From NCBI RefSeq assembly GCF_017873605.1, contig NZ_JAGGKI010000009.1, positions 1-64,000 of the forward strand: DNA of 64,000 nucleotides, given 5' to 3'. Position numbers and translations under genes: made by a program. Below the pieces are notes generated by a model. The model was given only the letters and a program-made list of their open reading frames with translations, was not told the DNA's origin and ran no database searches. The DNA is from Paenibacillus lactis (lineage in GTDB: Bacteria; Bacillota; Bacilli; Paenibacillales; Paenibacillaceae). Each line of letters starts with the position of its first letter. Position 1 is the stretch's first letter. Positions 52,844 to 62,059 of the stretch are shown piece by piece.

Positions 52844-54796
52844 TCAGCAGGAAAGAATAACGGCCCCGATCCCATCCACAGTCAATGTTGTCGGGGACAG
52901 CTGTTTGATCGTCTCTTCCCCTAAGAGGACGGTCCATTCTCCAAGCTCCGGCAGACTTAAGGTAGCCTCGTTTCGGCCGGCATAATAGAGAACATAGAGA
53001 TGCCGGGCCTGATCGCCGCCGGCGTGATCTCGCAGCGTGAAGGCGATCGCCTGCTCCGGACAAGCCTCGAAACGCAGATGCTTACGAATCGTTTCCGCAT
53101 CCCGCAGCCGGAATGCCGGACGCTCCTTGCGCAGCTGGATGAGCCGCTGAATATACTTGACGCCGTCCTGATGCTCCGCTGCTTGCCGCCAATCCAGGCG
53201 GTTCACCTCATCCGGCTCATTATAGCTGTTCTCGACCCCGCCTTTGGACCGGTAATATTCCTGACCGGCATGAATGAACGGAATCCCTTGGCTGGTGAGC
53301 GTGATGGCCGATGCCAGCCGGTGCATGTCCCGGCGAATATCATCGCTCTCGCCAGCCGTGGAGAGCTGGATTTTGTCCCAGAGCGTATGGTTATCGTGAC
53401 ACTCTACATAATTCACATTCTGGTCAGGCTCGGATGCAAATGACCGTATATCCGCCGAATACGAAATACCACCGGCAACACCCTGCTTCACCCGGTCCTT
53501 GAGCCCAGTTCCTCCGCTAATAAAGCCTTTGTATTGATATTTAAAAATATCGCCCTTAACCGCATCGCGGAACCCATCGTTAAAATGTCCGATTCTCGGC
53601 ATCCGGTCAGCCTGCTGCTGATTGGCGCGCAGCTGCGGCGCAAGCTCGGTGTCCATGACCCAGCCTTCCCCGATCATGATGATCGACGGATCGATCTCAT
53701 CAAGCGCTCCGCGGATTGCATTCATCGTCTCTACATCCATTAGGCCCATCAGATCGAAGCGGAAGCCGTCAATGCGGTATTCCTTGACCCAGTGCAGGAC
53801 GGATTCCACAATGAATTTGCGCATCATCGGCCGCTCGGTTGCCGTATCGTTGCCGCAGCCCGAGCCGTTCGAAAACTTGCCGTCCTTCTTATAACGTAGA
53901 TAATAACCTGGCACAAGCTTCGTGAAGTTGATTAAGTAACCATCGTACACATGGTTATACACCACATCCATGATGACCCGGAGTCCGCGATCATGCAGCG
54001 CTTGGACCAATTGCTTGAACTCGCGAATCCGAACTTCCGGCACATAAGGATCCGAGGCATAAGAACCTTCGGGCACATTGTAATTTTTCGGATCGTAGCC
54101 CCAATTATATTGCGGCTCATCAAGCCGAGTCTCGTCCACGCTTTCCGTTGCGTAATCGAATACGGGAAGCAGCTGCACATGGGTAACCCCGAGCTCCACA
54201 ATGTGATCAAGTCCCGTCCGGATTCCTTCGGGTCCTTTTGTGCCCGCTTCGGTCAGCCCTGCGAACTTTCCCTTAAGATGAACTCCGCTGTCTGGATGGA
54301 TCGTGTAATCCCGAACATGCAGTTCATAAATGACGGCATCCACAGCGCTTTCAAGCTTAGGCTTCGCTTCGGTCCAGCGCTCCGGATTGGTTGTCGACAT
54401 GTCTAGAATATAAGCGCGGTCGCCGTTAACGCCTACGGCCTTGGCATAAGGGTCAATGGCTTCATTCCATTGCTCACCAATGCGAACCTGATAGGTATAG
54501 AATCGGCCCTTCAGGTCCTCTTTCACCCGCAGGAGCCATGTTCCCGATACATCGCGGGTCATCGCATAACGGTCCGCCTCCGTTGTCTTCCAATCGGAAT
54601 AGACTAACACATAGGCCTCGCTTGCCGTCGGCGCCCAGAGGCGGAATAGGCTCTCCTGCGGACGATAGGTCAGGCCGAGATCGTCACCGTCATAATAAAA
54701 TAATTGATCAAATTCCTTGGAGAACACCGATACGCCGCCGGTTACTGACAGATCTCCATAATCGATAACAGCATTGCTCTCTTTCTGTACGGACAA
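52844..54796 (-). CDS. pulA: Type I pullulanase
   Basis: 650 residues. An N-terminal carbohydrate-binding CBM48-like domain (FRLWAPTASEAYVLVYSDW) and a GH13 barrel with the type I signature YNWGYDP (about residue 240), region I DVVYNHVY, region II GFRFDLMG (nucleophile Asp), region III IIMIGEGWV (acid/base Glu) and region IV VNYVECHDNHTLWD. It cuts alpha-1,6 branches in pullulan and glycogen/starch. No signal peptide, so it is cytoplasmic. A TTG eight bases after AGGAG is the best start; a GTG three codons upstream overlaps the ribosome site. It follows the MoxR operon by 12 bp. Confidence 0.93.
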   Translation of the reverse strand: MSVQKESNAVIDYGDLSVTGGVSVFSKEFDQLFYYDGDDLGLTYRPQESLFRLWAPTASEAYVLVYSDWKTTEADRYAMTRDVSGTWLLRVKEDLKGRFYTYQVRIGEQWNEAIDPYAKAVGVNGDRAYILDMSTTNPERWTEAKPKLESAVDAVIYELHVRDYTIHPDSGVHLKGKFAGLTEAGTKGPEGIRTGLDHIVELGVTHVQLLPVFDYATESVDETRLDEPQYNWGYDPKNYNVPEGSYASDPYVPEVRIREFKQLVQALHDRGLRVIMDVVYNHVYDGYLINFTKLVPGYYLRYKKDGKFSNGSGCGNDTATERPMMRKFIVESVLHWVKEYRIDGFRFDLMGLMDVETMNAIRGALDEIDPSIIMIGEGWVMDTELAPQLRANQQQADRMPRIGHFNDGFRDAVKGDIFKYQYKGFISGGTGLKDRVKQGVAGGISYSADIRSFASEPDQNVNYVECHDNHTLWDKIQLSTAGESDDIRRDMHRLASAITLTSQGIPFIHAGQEYYRSKGGVENSYNEPDEVNRLDWRQAAEHQDGVKYIQRLIQLRKERPAFRLRDAETIRKHLRFEACPEQAIAFTLRDHAGGDQARHLYVLYYAGRNEATLSLPELGEWTVLLGEETIKQLSPTTLTVDGIGAVILSC

Positions 54797-54808
54797 GCTC
54801 TTCACTCC

Positions 54809-56110
54809 TCATCTCTTCCTGCTGTGCTGCAGCCGCTGCACCTCTTCTTCCGTTAAGGACCGATTACCATAACGGGCCTTCTCATAGAGCTCGACCAAGG
54901 TCTCGGGCATCCGCTCCCGCGAATGTTCCTGCCAATCCTTAAGATCGTTCTCCGTTTCCCGGGGCGTTAAGGCTGCCTTCCAATTATACCCTTCCCGGAT
55001 GCTTTGCAAAAGTATCCTGCGGTACATTTGGCGGATGATCTGATTCGGATCATGTCGCTCTTCGCCGCGATCCTTCTTGGACAAACGCATGCTGCCGAGA
55101 GCCCGCCGCAGCCGCTGCCCGGCTCGTTCATGCTCGATATCCTCGACCTCATCCTCATACCCCAGCGACGTTTGGGCTTCTTGCCGGGACATCATCCGAT
55201 TCATCCACTTGGAGAGGATCCCGAGGAGCTTTGGCAGATGCTTCCCAAATCTCAAAAGAAGCAGCATAAGGCCGATTCCAATCGCGATAAATACGCCGTA
55301 AACCAGCGCCGATTCCAACCATTTCATGAACCGGCTCGGTCTCTTCTGCTCGCTGTCGGGCAGCTGGAGTTCAGGCGGCGGTTGAGGCGTCGCCTGCGAT
55401 TCCGGAGGTGTCTCCGGACCTGCACTAAACAGTCCCGATAACCAAGAGGTCAGCCCCCGGGCCATCTCCTCGAACCAATGACGGAGCTGGGGAAGAAAAG
55501 CGATCGCTGCGATGATCAGAAGCAGCACCACGACGAATGAGCGGTTATATCGAAGCACGCGTCGTTCCAGCACAGGCTGATCCTTGCCCGGAAGCGTTTC
55601 GTCCAGCACCAGCTGCTGATTTACGATAAGCAGCGTAAGTGCCAATGCTCCTGCTCCGAACCAAGTAAGAACCGGTATTCCCGTCCGGAATGAATCCATG
55701 AAGGCCAGCACGAAGCTGCTGGCGCCGTATAGGATCAGGCCGACCAGGTAATAGGTTCCGGGAAACATGCTGCTCCAATCGATCTGCTCCATCCGGCTTC
55801 CGCGATAGCTGGCTGTAAATAGTACCGGAATCGCATAAGCCAGAAGGATGTCTATGCCTAATATCCAGCCCCCCAAGGCGATGGATACTACAGCGGCCCA
55901 CATCACTGCTTTGAACTGCCGGTTCAAGCGAAGATAGGCACTGCCGGCATAGCCGATCAGATATGCTCCCCATGCTGCAGCCGGCCAAAGCCATGTCAAG
56001 GAATCGGGGAACAGGTAATAGGCGGGAATGAAAAGCACAGGGAAATAAAGGATGCACTCTACCAGGCTGTTAAAGAAAGCCCGCAGCAACCCGAATCCGC
56101 GGATCCTCAT
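54809..56110 (-). CDS. DUF4129 membrane protein
   Basis: 433 residues. About eight membrane helices in the first 215 residues, a Pro/Gln/Glu-rich loop, one more helix near 275, and a cytoplasmic DUF4129-like end with IIRQMYRRILLQSI and AALTPRETENDL. DUF4129 often sits at the C-terminus of transglutaminase-like membrane proteins; here I see no transglutaminase Cys-His-Asp core. The start overlaps the DUF58 gene by four bases (ATGA), and the end is next to pulA. Confidence 0.75.
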   Translation of the reverse strand: MRIRGFGLLRAFFNSLVECILYFPVLFIPAYYLFPDSLTWLWPAAAWGAYLIGYAGSAYLRLNRQFKAVMWAAVVSIALGGWILGIDILLAYAIPVLFTASYRGSRMEQIDWSSMFPGTYYLVGLILYGASSFVLAFMDSFRTGIPVLTWFGAGALALTLLIVNQQLVLDETLPGKDQPVLERRVLRYNRSFVVVLLLIIAAIAFLPQLRHWFEEMARGLTSWLSGLFSAGPETPPESQATPQPPPELQLPDSEQKRPSRFMKWLESALVYGVFIAIGIGLMLLLLRFGKHLPKLLGILSKWMNRMMSRQEAQTSLGYEDEVEDIEHERAGQRLRRALGSMRLSKKDRGEERHDPNQIIRQMYRRILLQSIREGYNWKAALTPRETENDLKDWQEHSRERMPETLVELYEKARYGNRSLTEEEVQRLQHSRKR

Positions 56111-57216
56111 GCGGACACCTCCTTGCCTGCCACGATCATCCCGTCCTCGAGGAGCGCAACCTCGACGGAGTGGCCTTTCATCCTAAAGCGCTCAAGCAAT
56201 GCTTCCAGCCGGGGACTTACATACGTCGTGAGCAAGATCATATCCACCGATTCCTCCTGGCGATCCAGCATGGACAGGAGATAATCATGGAACGACAGCT
56301 TACGGGTGAGCTCAAGCTTCGCAAGAAGTTCAAGGATCAAATCCTGCTGGGCTTCGCCGCCGGCTGCAGGGAGAAGCATGTCCTGCTCCTCTCCATCCAC
56401 CACGGCCCCGTTCGTACCGAATCCAACCTCGATGCCTTGCGAGAGCAAGTGTGCGCTAATACCGGCCGCCAGACGAATTCCGTATTCAATCGGCTCCGGC
56501 CGCGTTACCTTGGTCCACATCCCCTCATGGTCTTCAATATTCAAGTAGATCATAAGGCGGCAATCCGCGGTCGTGTCCCGCCGGTATACCTGAAGGCTGC
56601 CCGTCCTGGCGGTGGCTTTCCATTGAATGTCCTTCATCGGATCGCCGCTGCGGTACTCGCGCACGCCGGAGATATGGAACGGATCCTCCATAATCCAACG
56701 CCGGACCAGCAGCTCGCCGATCCATGTTCGTACCGGGAGCTCCATCTCTGAGACGTCGAGCGGCCTCGGATACACCGTAATCCCGCCGGGAAGCGTCATG
56801 CTCTGCACGACGGACTGGATCCCCAGCAGATCGCCCGTCGTCATGGAGACGGTTCCAAGCCGGTACACGCCGCGCTGCTTTGCCGTGATGCGGTGCCTGC
56901 GCACGATTTTGGTCCAGGGAAGAAGGCTGAAGAAGCTCTTATGATTCTGGTTGTACTGTCCTTCGCTAATATTCAGATTCAGCTGGCTCTCAAAGGCAAG
57001 GCCTGTCCGAAATTGCGATTCAACCCGCAGCCAGGGAACCGGCAGCGCTTTCCGGTTTTCAATCGTCTCAATCAGCTCGATCGAATCTCCCTCATAGCAG
57101 GATGACGCCTTAAATGATCGGCTGTAGGTCAATTTTTTCAGCGCCGTTCGCTTGAAGAGCATGCCCTGCAAAAAAATGATCACAGCGGCGATCAGCAAAA
57201 TCCAGTAAGCTCCCAT
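56107..57216 (-). CDS. DUF58 domain protein
   Basis: 369 residues. Two hydrophobic segments at the start anchor it (WILLIAAVIIFLQGMLF), followed by a DUF58/von Willebrand-A-like domain with VREYRSGDPMKDIQWKATAR, the family motif. Forms a module with MoxR-type AAA ATPases; thought to aid assembly or metal insertion in other proteins. AGGGGG precedes the ATG, 12 bp after the MoxR gene. Confidence 0.88.
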   Translation of the reverse strand: MGAYWILLIAAVIIFLQGMLFKRTALKKLTYSRSFKASSCYEGDSIELIETIENRKALPVPWLRVESQFRTGLAFESQLNLNISEGQYNQNHKSFFSLLPWTKIVRRHRITAKQRGVYRLGTVSMTTGDLLGIQSVVQSMTLPGGITVYPRPLDVSEMELPVRTWIGELLVRRWIMEDPFHISGVREYRSGDPMKDIQWKATARTGSLQVYRRDTTADCRLMIYLNIEDHEGMWTKVTRPEPIEYGIRLAAGISAHLLSQGIEVGFGTNGAVVDGEEQDMLLPAAGGEAQQDLILELLAKLELTRKLSFHDYLLSMLDRQEESVDMILLTTYVSPRLEALLERFRMKGHSVEVALLEDGMIVAGKEVSA

Positions 57217-57228
57217 CCGCGAGCCCCC

Positions 57229-58209
57229 TTAAGGCGCGATGCCGGCTTCCGTCGGTACCGGTACCTGTGTCAGCAAGCGCTTGATGACATCCTCCGCCGC
57301 CTCCGTCAAGCTCCGGCCTCTGACGCCGCCGCGCAGCTGCAAACGATGGGCCCACGCCGGCACAGCGAGCGTCTTCACATCGTCCGGCGTTACGAACGCT
57401 CTGCCCTCAAGAACGGCCTGAACCTGGACGGCCTTAAGCAGTGCCTGGCAGCCCCTTGGGCTTACGCCTGCGACTACGGCTTCGTCGGCTCTGGATTGCT
57501 CGGCCAGCTTTACGATATAAGATAACAGCTCGTCGCTCACATGCACCTTGTTGACGACTTGCCGTGCTTGAATCAGGCTGCTTGAAGCGGCAACCGCCGT
57601 CAGCGATTCCAGCGGCTGCTGTTCCTTGAACCGTTTTAGAATATCGACGCTCTCCTCGGCGGAGGGATATCCCATGCTCAGCTTAAACAGGAAACGGTCC
57701 AGCTGCGCTTCCGGCAGCGGGAAGGTTCCCTGCTGCTCCAGCGGATTTTGGGTCGCGATAACCAGAAACGGCTCCTGCAGCGCATGCGTCACGCCGTCAA
57801 TGCTGATCTGGCGCTCCTCCATGCATTCCAGCAGACTGGCCTGCGTGCGGGGCGTAGCCCGGTTGATCTCATCCGCAAGCAGGATATTGGTAAACAGCGG
57901 GCCTGGTCGAAATTCAAATTCAGATATTTTTTGATTATAGAAGTAGATGCCGCTCAAATCCGAAGGGAGCAGGTCCGGCGTAAATTGTACTCGCTTGAAC
58001 GTGCAGTCGACAGATCTTGATAAGGATTTGGCCAGCAGTGTTTTCCCCGTGCCCGGAACATCCTCGAGAAGCACATGGCCTGCGGTCACCATCGCGATGA
58101 ACAGCCTGTCAATGAGCTGCTCCTTGCCTACAATAACCTTGGTTACGTTGGCACGGATCTCGTCTCTTAAGCGTCGAACGGAATCAAAATCGGTAATGAT
58201 GGTAATCAC
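57229..58209 (-). CDS. MoxR-type AAA+ ATPase
   Basis: 326 residues. Walker A LEDVPGTGKT (about 54-63), Walker B ILLADEINRA, the sensor VIATQNPLEQQGTFPLPEAQ with ATQNP, and the arginine finger region. MoxR ATPases act as chaperones with DUF58 partners. The initiation codon is unsure: AAGGAG is directly followed by GTG, leaving no room, so a nearby ATT/ATC may start. Confidence 0.92.
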   Translation of the reverse strand: MITIITDFDSVRRLRDEIRANVTKVIVGKEQLIDRLFIAMVTAGHVLLEDVPGTGKTLLAKSLSRSVDCTFKRVQFTPDLLPSDLSGIYFYNQKISEFEFRPGPLFTNILLADEINRATPRTQASLLECMEERQISIDGVTHALQEPFLVIATQNPLEQQGTFPLPEAQLDRFLFKLSMGYPSAEESVDILKRFKEQQPLESLTAVAASSSLIQARQVVNKVHVSDELLSYIVKLAEQSRADEAVVAGVSPRGCQALLKAVQVQAVLEGRAFVTPDDVKTLAVPAWAHRLQLRGGVRGRSLTEAAEDVIKRLLTQVPVPTEAGIAP

Positions 58210-58322
58210 TCCTTATGTTATAAGCATATCCATCAAAGTTCGTCATCAGCTACCTGGATTCCTGTTCGAGCCCTAAAATTAGCCGAAGTTCCTAAACTCG
58301 TATTAGCTGGACTTCGTGAACC

Positions 58323-58691
58323 TTATGAACCATATACCGTCTGATCATCGCCGGTTTCCGCGAGCTCGGCCAATTCCTGCTCCGCCTGCTCCCTGCCGTC
58401 CACGCGGATATCGATATAGTGCTTAATCTGCGGCGGATCCGCATAATAAGGCTCTAAAGCCTGAACCCACGTCTTGTAATCCGGATGGCCCCGGAAGCCG
58501 ATCAGATGGTCCTTGATCCCCGTCCAACGGATCAGGAGTATATATTCGTCCCGATTCTCCACGCATTTGTGAAGCTCATGATCGACATATCCCTTTTTGG
58601 TCAACAGAACGGCTGAAGCCGTCCGGAAGGTACTCTCGAATTCACTAGCCAACCCCGGCTTGATATGCAGAACAGCGGTTTCCAGAATCAT
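58323..58691 (-). CDS. Antibiotic biosynthesis monooxygenase (ABM) domain protein
   Basis: 122 residues. Dimeric ferredoxin-like ABM fold: AVLHIKPGLASEFESTFRTA, GYVDHELHKCVENRDEYILL and LIGFRGHPDYKTWVQALEPY. Members are small monooxygenases or haem-degrading IsdG relatives. It lacks the clear IsdG triad, so function is open. Starts at MILETAVLHIK. Confidence 0.85.
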   Translation of the reverse strand: MILETAVLHIKPGLASEFESTFRTASAVLLTKKGYVDHELHKCVENRDEYILLIRWTGIKDHLIGFRGHPDYKTWVQALEPYYADPPQIKHYIDIRVDGREQAEQELAELAETGDDQTVYGS

Positions 58692-58797
58692 GGCGCTTCC
58701 CCCTCTTCACATCCGTCATTTTCGCGGCTTGCATCGCGTTTTGCCGGATCATGTTCAATACAGCCATAGAATGCATTAGGTGCAGTGAAGTATATGC

Positions 58798-58806
58798 TGG
58801 TATAAT
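58798..58806 (+). promoter_or_regulatory. Extended -10 promoter for the YneQ-like gene
   Basis: TGGTATAAT is an extended -10 (TGN plus TATAAT) 36 bp upstream of the start codon; no good -35 is visible, which such promoters do not need. Confidence 0.6.
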
Positions 58807-58842
58807 GGGAAGCATGAATACTCTTACAAGGATGAGACCATC

Positions 58843-59145
58843 ATGGCATTCGGCATTACCAAACAAGAATTGCAGCAATGGAAGCAAAAGGTGTCTCGGG
58901 GAGAAATCGCATTTTTGACGCATTTCTGGTATGATCAGCGCTTCCCTGAGTTTCATACCGTGACGAAGGTGGGATGTTCGGACCTCCGCCGTCTTGAAGA
59001 CTGGTGCTTGACCAACGGTCTGAACCCGCAATATATTCATGATCGCCAGCCTTACCCGCATTTCGACTTAATCGGTCCGAAGCAGACGGAGCTGCTGCGA
59101 AAATATGAGCTGGAGGACCATATCACCCGTTTCGGCTTGACCTAA
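58843..59145 (+). CDS. YneQ-like conserved hypothetical protein
   Basis: 100 residues. MAFGITKQELQQWKQKVSRG and EIAFLTHFWYDQRFPEFHTV with TKVGCSDLRRLEDWC are the strongly conserved first part of YneQ-type proteins of Bacilli, followed by YIHDRQPYPHFDLIG. Function unknown. AAGGATGAG precedes the ATG. Own promoter and terminator. Confidence 0.85.
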   Translation: MAFGITKQELQQWKQKVSRGEIAFLTHFWYDQRFPEFHTVTKVGCSDLRRLEDWCLTNGLNPQYIHDRQPYPHFDLIGPKQTELLRKYELEDHITRFGLT

Positions 59146-59203
59146 TAAACCCGCCTCTTGGCGGGAGTTCGTCGGAGATTCCCATTTCAAGAGGCGGGTT
59201 TAT
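59146..59203. terminator. Bidirectional terminator
   Basis: AAACCCGCCTCTTG and CAAGAGGCGGGTTT form a perfect 14-bp stem between the YneQ-like gene and the flavoprotein gene. Confidence 0.85.
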
Positions 59204-59245
59204 GGGCAAATTACTTGAACAAGCAAGGTAATTCACCGAATTCGT

Positions 59246-60193
59246 TTAATGTTCATTTCCACTCGGGTCGGCTATTTTTCGAAGCTCCTTATTGATCCAA
59301 ATCGCCGCCGTAGCGCCCTCTCCCATTGCTACGGTGGACAATTCGGAATGAACCCCGATATCCCCTGCGGCCCACAGATGGTTGACATTGGTCATCTTGG
59401 ACCTCGGATCCGTCTTGACATGCTGATTGTGCTCCAGCTCGGCCCCTAGCTGCCTTGCCAGATCGGAATGGATCCGGTTTCCGCCAAAGGCGATAAAGCC
59501 GCGTTCGGCCGGGATGGATTGCCCGTTCGCCAGCTCAATGGACGAGATTACTCCATCCGCTTTGCACTTCACCTCCGTTACACGCTCCTCGATATAAGAG
59601 ATCCCTCGTTTCGATAGCCGCTCCATAAGTTCTGCGGAAGCTGGCTTACCTTCATGATTGACGTACGTCATATCGCCGGTTCTCTCGGACAGCAAAAGCG
59701 CCATGTTAGCTCCCGGTTCGCCCGTTCCCAGTACGACGGTCTTCCGGTCCTGAATTTCATATCCGTCACAGTCCGGACATACATAGACGGTACTGCCCAG
59801 CGTCTCCAGCAGTCCGGGAACGTCGGGGAAGCGGTCCGACAGGCCGGTTGCTAGCAGGAGCGTCTTCGCCCTGTATACAGTCCCGTCTTTTCCGGTTAAC
59901 TCGAAATAATCGCCAAGCCTGTTCGCCTGCCGAATATCATCTTCAATAAAATTCACGCCGTACGATTCGGCCTGCGCTCGGCCAAGCTCCCTAAGCTTCC
60001 GACCGGATACGCCTTTTGGCCAGCCAAGAATATTATGATAGCTCCTGCAGATGACCGACCGTCCTGTTCCGCGGTCAATGACCGCAACCGAATAGACGGA
60101 ATACCGCCCAAGCTGGATCGCAGCCTGTAATCCTGCAATGCCGCCTCCAACAATGATGCAATCCTTCACGTCCGTGCTGTTCATCGTATCCAT
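59246..60193 (-). CDS. NAD(P)/FAD-dependent oxidoreductase, thioredoxin reductase-like
   Basis: 315 residues with the low-molecular-weight TrxR plan: FAD Rossmann VGGGIAGLQAAIQLG (about 15), the redox CPDC (VYVCPDCDGYEIQ, about 140) in place of the CAT/VC of true TrxR, NADPH site VLGTGEPGANMALL, and the closing AAGDIGVHSELSTVAMGEG. Related proteins reduce bacillithiol disulfide or act as ferredoxin-NADP reductases; with CPDC the partner is open. An ATG three codons further in is possible. Confidence 0.88.
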   Translation of the reverse strand: MDTMNSTDVKDCIIVGGGIAGLQAAIQLGRYSVYSVAVIDRGTGRSVICRSYHNILGWPKGVSGRKLRELGRAQAESYGVNFIEDDIRQANRLGDYFELTGKDGTVYRAKTLLLATGLSDRFPDVPGLLETLGSTVYVCPDCDGYEIQDRKTVVLGTGEPGANMALLLSERTGDMTYVNHEGKPASAELMERLSKRGISYIEERVTEVKCKADGVISSIELANGQSIPAERGFIAFGGNRIHSDLARQLGAELEHNQHVKTDPRSKMTNVNHLWAAGDIGVHSELSTVAMGEGATAAIWINKELRKIADPSGNEH

Positions 60194-60317
60194 CCACTCT
60201 TTTCTATACCGGATTCAGATTTGCTTCGTTTCTTCCATCAAGCTGCGGGGGAAGTTGTAATTCTTACTGATACACCCTACATATTTAACCAATCCGGCAA
60301 GAAATACTCCTGCAACG

Positions 60318-60403
60318 GCAAATAGGCTCCCGACTTAGGTCCAGAGCCTACAATGTAACAGCAAATAGGCTCCGGACTTACGTCCAGAGCTTGCGATGAT
60401 ATT
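60318..60403. repeat. Two 43-bp direct repeats
   Basis: GCAAATAGGCTCC...GTCCAGAGC recurs with a 43-bp period at 60318 and 60361 (about 80% identical), within the 258-bp gene-free gap between the flavoprotein and chrA. No function is apparent. Confidence 0.65.
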
Positions 60404-60451
60404 CCGCTGAATGAAGCCGTGAGGATATTTACCGGAGCGAACCGATTGGGG

Positions 60452-61681
60452 TTACAGCAGCAGCTGCCCGGCTGCCGCGCCGGCAAGCACGACCACCCAA
60501 GGCGGGCACTTCCAAAACATCAGCATGGCGAACAAACCTGCACCGATGACAAATTCAATCGATCCGTCAATCGAGGATGTCCAGATCGGGTGGTATAGTG
60601 CAGCCAATAAGATGCCTACAACCGCCGCATTCATCCCCGTCAGCATCCCCTGGAGCTTCGCATGGGTTCGGATCGCGTTCCAGAAAGGCATGACGCCGAC
60701 GATGAGCAGAAATCCCGGCAAAAAGATAGCGAGCGTAGCCAGTATGCCTCCAGGCACGCCTTGAATCAGCATCCCCAGGTAACCCGCAAATGTAAACAGG
60801 GGTCCCGGAACCGCCTGCGTTGCCCCATACCCGGTCAGAAATTCCTCTTTGGTCATCCATCCGTTCGCTACCGTCTCGCTCTCAAGAAGCGGCAGCACGA
60901 CATGCCCGCCGCCAAATACCAGCGATCCGGAGCGGTAGAAGCTGTCAACAACAGCAATCCCGGTGCTGCCGGACAAGCTGGCCAGGACCGGCAAGCCGAG
61001 CAGCAGGATTAGAAACAGACCAAGGCATACCAGCCCTGTCGTCCGGCTGATCGGAATTCCCGCCTGTTTCGGTGCCGCCTCTTCCTCCCCTTGCTTCTTC
61101 CTGAAGATCCACCAGCCTAGGACTCCCGCAGCGGCAATCACTGATACCTGGGCGACGGGAGAGGTCCAGAGCAGCACAACGGACATGGCGGCAAAAGCAA
61201 CCGCAGCGCGGATCGGACCGGAGGCCAGCTTTCCGGCCATTCCGAGCACGGCCTGTGCGACAATCGCAACCGCCACGATTTTGAGACCTTGGATCCAGCC
61301 TGCCGCGCCGGGATCGAAAGCCTCCATTAAATAAGCAAAGAGCATCAGCATGACAACCGATGGGAGCGTGAATCCAAGCCAGGCAATGATTCCCCCCCAT
61401 AGCCCGGCACGCATGACGCCCACGCCGATACCTACCTGGCTGCTGGCAGGGCCGGGCAGAAATTGCGCCAGCGCGACCAGGTCTGCATAGGATTTCTCGT
61501 CCAGCCATTGCTTCCGTCTTACATAGGTTGTATGAAAATAGCCAAGATGGGCAATCGGACCTCCGAATGAGGTTAATCCAAGCTGCAGCGCGGTCCACCA
61601 GGTTTCGCGAATTGCGCGCCATCGGCCCTGCTGCGTGTCATAGGCAAGCCGGTTCTCCGTCTGCTGCTTCTCCATGTTCAT
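60452..61681 (-). CDS. chrA: Chromate transporter ChrA family protein
   Basis: 409 residues with a duplicated CHR domain, each about six helices: LGLTSFGGPIAHLGYF, ALAQFLPGPASSQ and the second half SLVFGGGHVVLPLLESE and ATQAVPGPLFTFAGYLG. The FGGP and PGP motifs are family hallmarks. The family effluxes chromate, probably as an anion exporter. GGGGAG stands nine bases before the chosen ATG; a frame further upstream is not supported. Confidence 0.93.
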   Translation of the reverse strand: MNMEKQQTENRLAYDTQQGRWRAIRETWWTALQLGLTSFGGPIAHLGYFHTTYVRRKQWLDEKSYADLVALAQFLPGPASSQVGIGVGVMRAGLWGGIIAWLGFTLPSVVMLMLFAYLMEAFDPGAAGWIQGLKIVAVAIVAQAVLGMAGKLASGPIRAAVAFAAMSVVLLWTSPVAQVSVIAAAGVLGWWIFRKKQGEEEAAPKQAGIPISRTTGLVCLGLFLILLLGLPVLASLSGSTGIAVVDSFYRSGSLVFGGGHVVLPLLESETVANGWMTKEEFLTGYGATQAVPGPLFTFAGYLGMLIQGVPGGILATLAIFLPGFLLIVGVMPFWNAIRTHAKLQGMLTGMNAAVVGILLAALYHPIWTSSIDGSIEFVIGAGLFAMLMFWKCPPWVVVLAGAAAGQLLL

Positions 61682-62059
61682 CGCACTTCTCTCCCCTTGG
61701 TCAACGGTCATATAACAGATCCTTGGCTGTCCCATCCCAGGACGTTCCAAGCTCTTTCAATGCCTCTTTTTTGTTGGTCAACCTTTAGGATATATCAGAT
61801 GCGGCGTTACCATCTACAGATTTATGTAAACGCTGTGTAAAATGTATTTTTCATGGGGGGTTATATCCGTGGGATTGGATGCTCCAACGATCATACGAAA
61901 TAAATAGGTCAGCCAGAAATGTCTGGCTGACCTATTTATTGCAAGGGCTTATGGAGCAGATGAACATGCTTTGTCGTGAAGCTTTTTACTCCTGAAGTCT
62001 CGTTTTACATGTGCACAGAAAAATCTATCTTTTTCGCACCAAACCCAATCGATTCCGCT
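61682..62059. other. Gene-free region upstream of chrA
   Basis: 378 bp. Apart from the terminator of the next gene and the chrA promoter region nothing is seen. A cre-like ATGTAAACGCTGTGT (61824-61838) with one base off lies about 145 bp upstream of chrA. Confidence 0.5.
61901..61938 (-). terminator. Terminator of the CynX-like gene
   Basis: TAAATAGGTCAGCCAGA and TCTGGCTGACCTATTTA form a perfect 17-bp stem with a four-base loop. Flanking T-runs (TTTATT) are short. Confidence 0.85.

Noticed and set aside
61824..61838. cre-like site upstream of chrA
   Set aside because: One mismatch only, but too far from the start codon and without a visible promoter; chance matches of this loose pattern are common.
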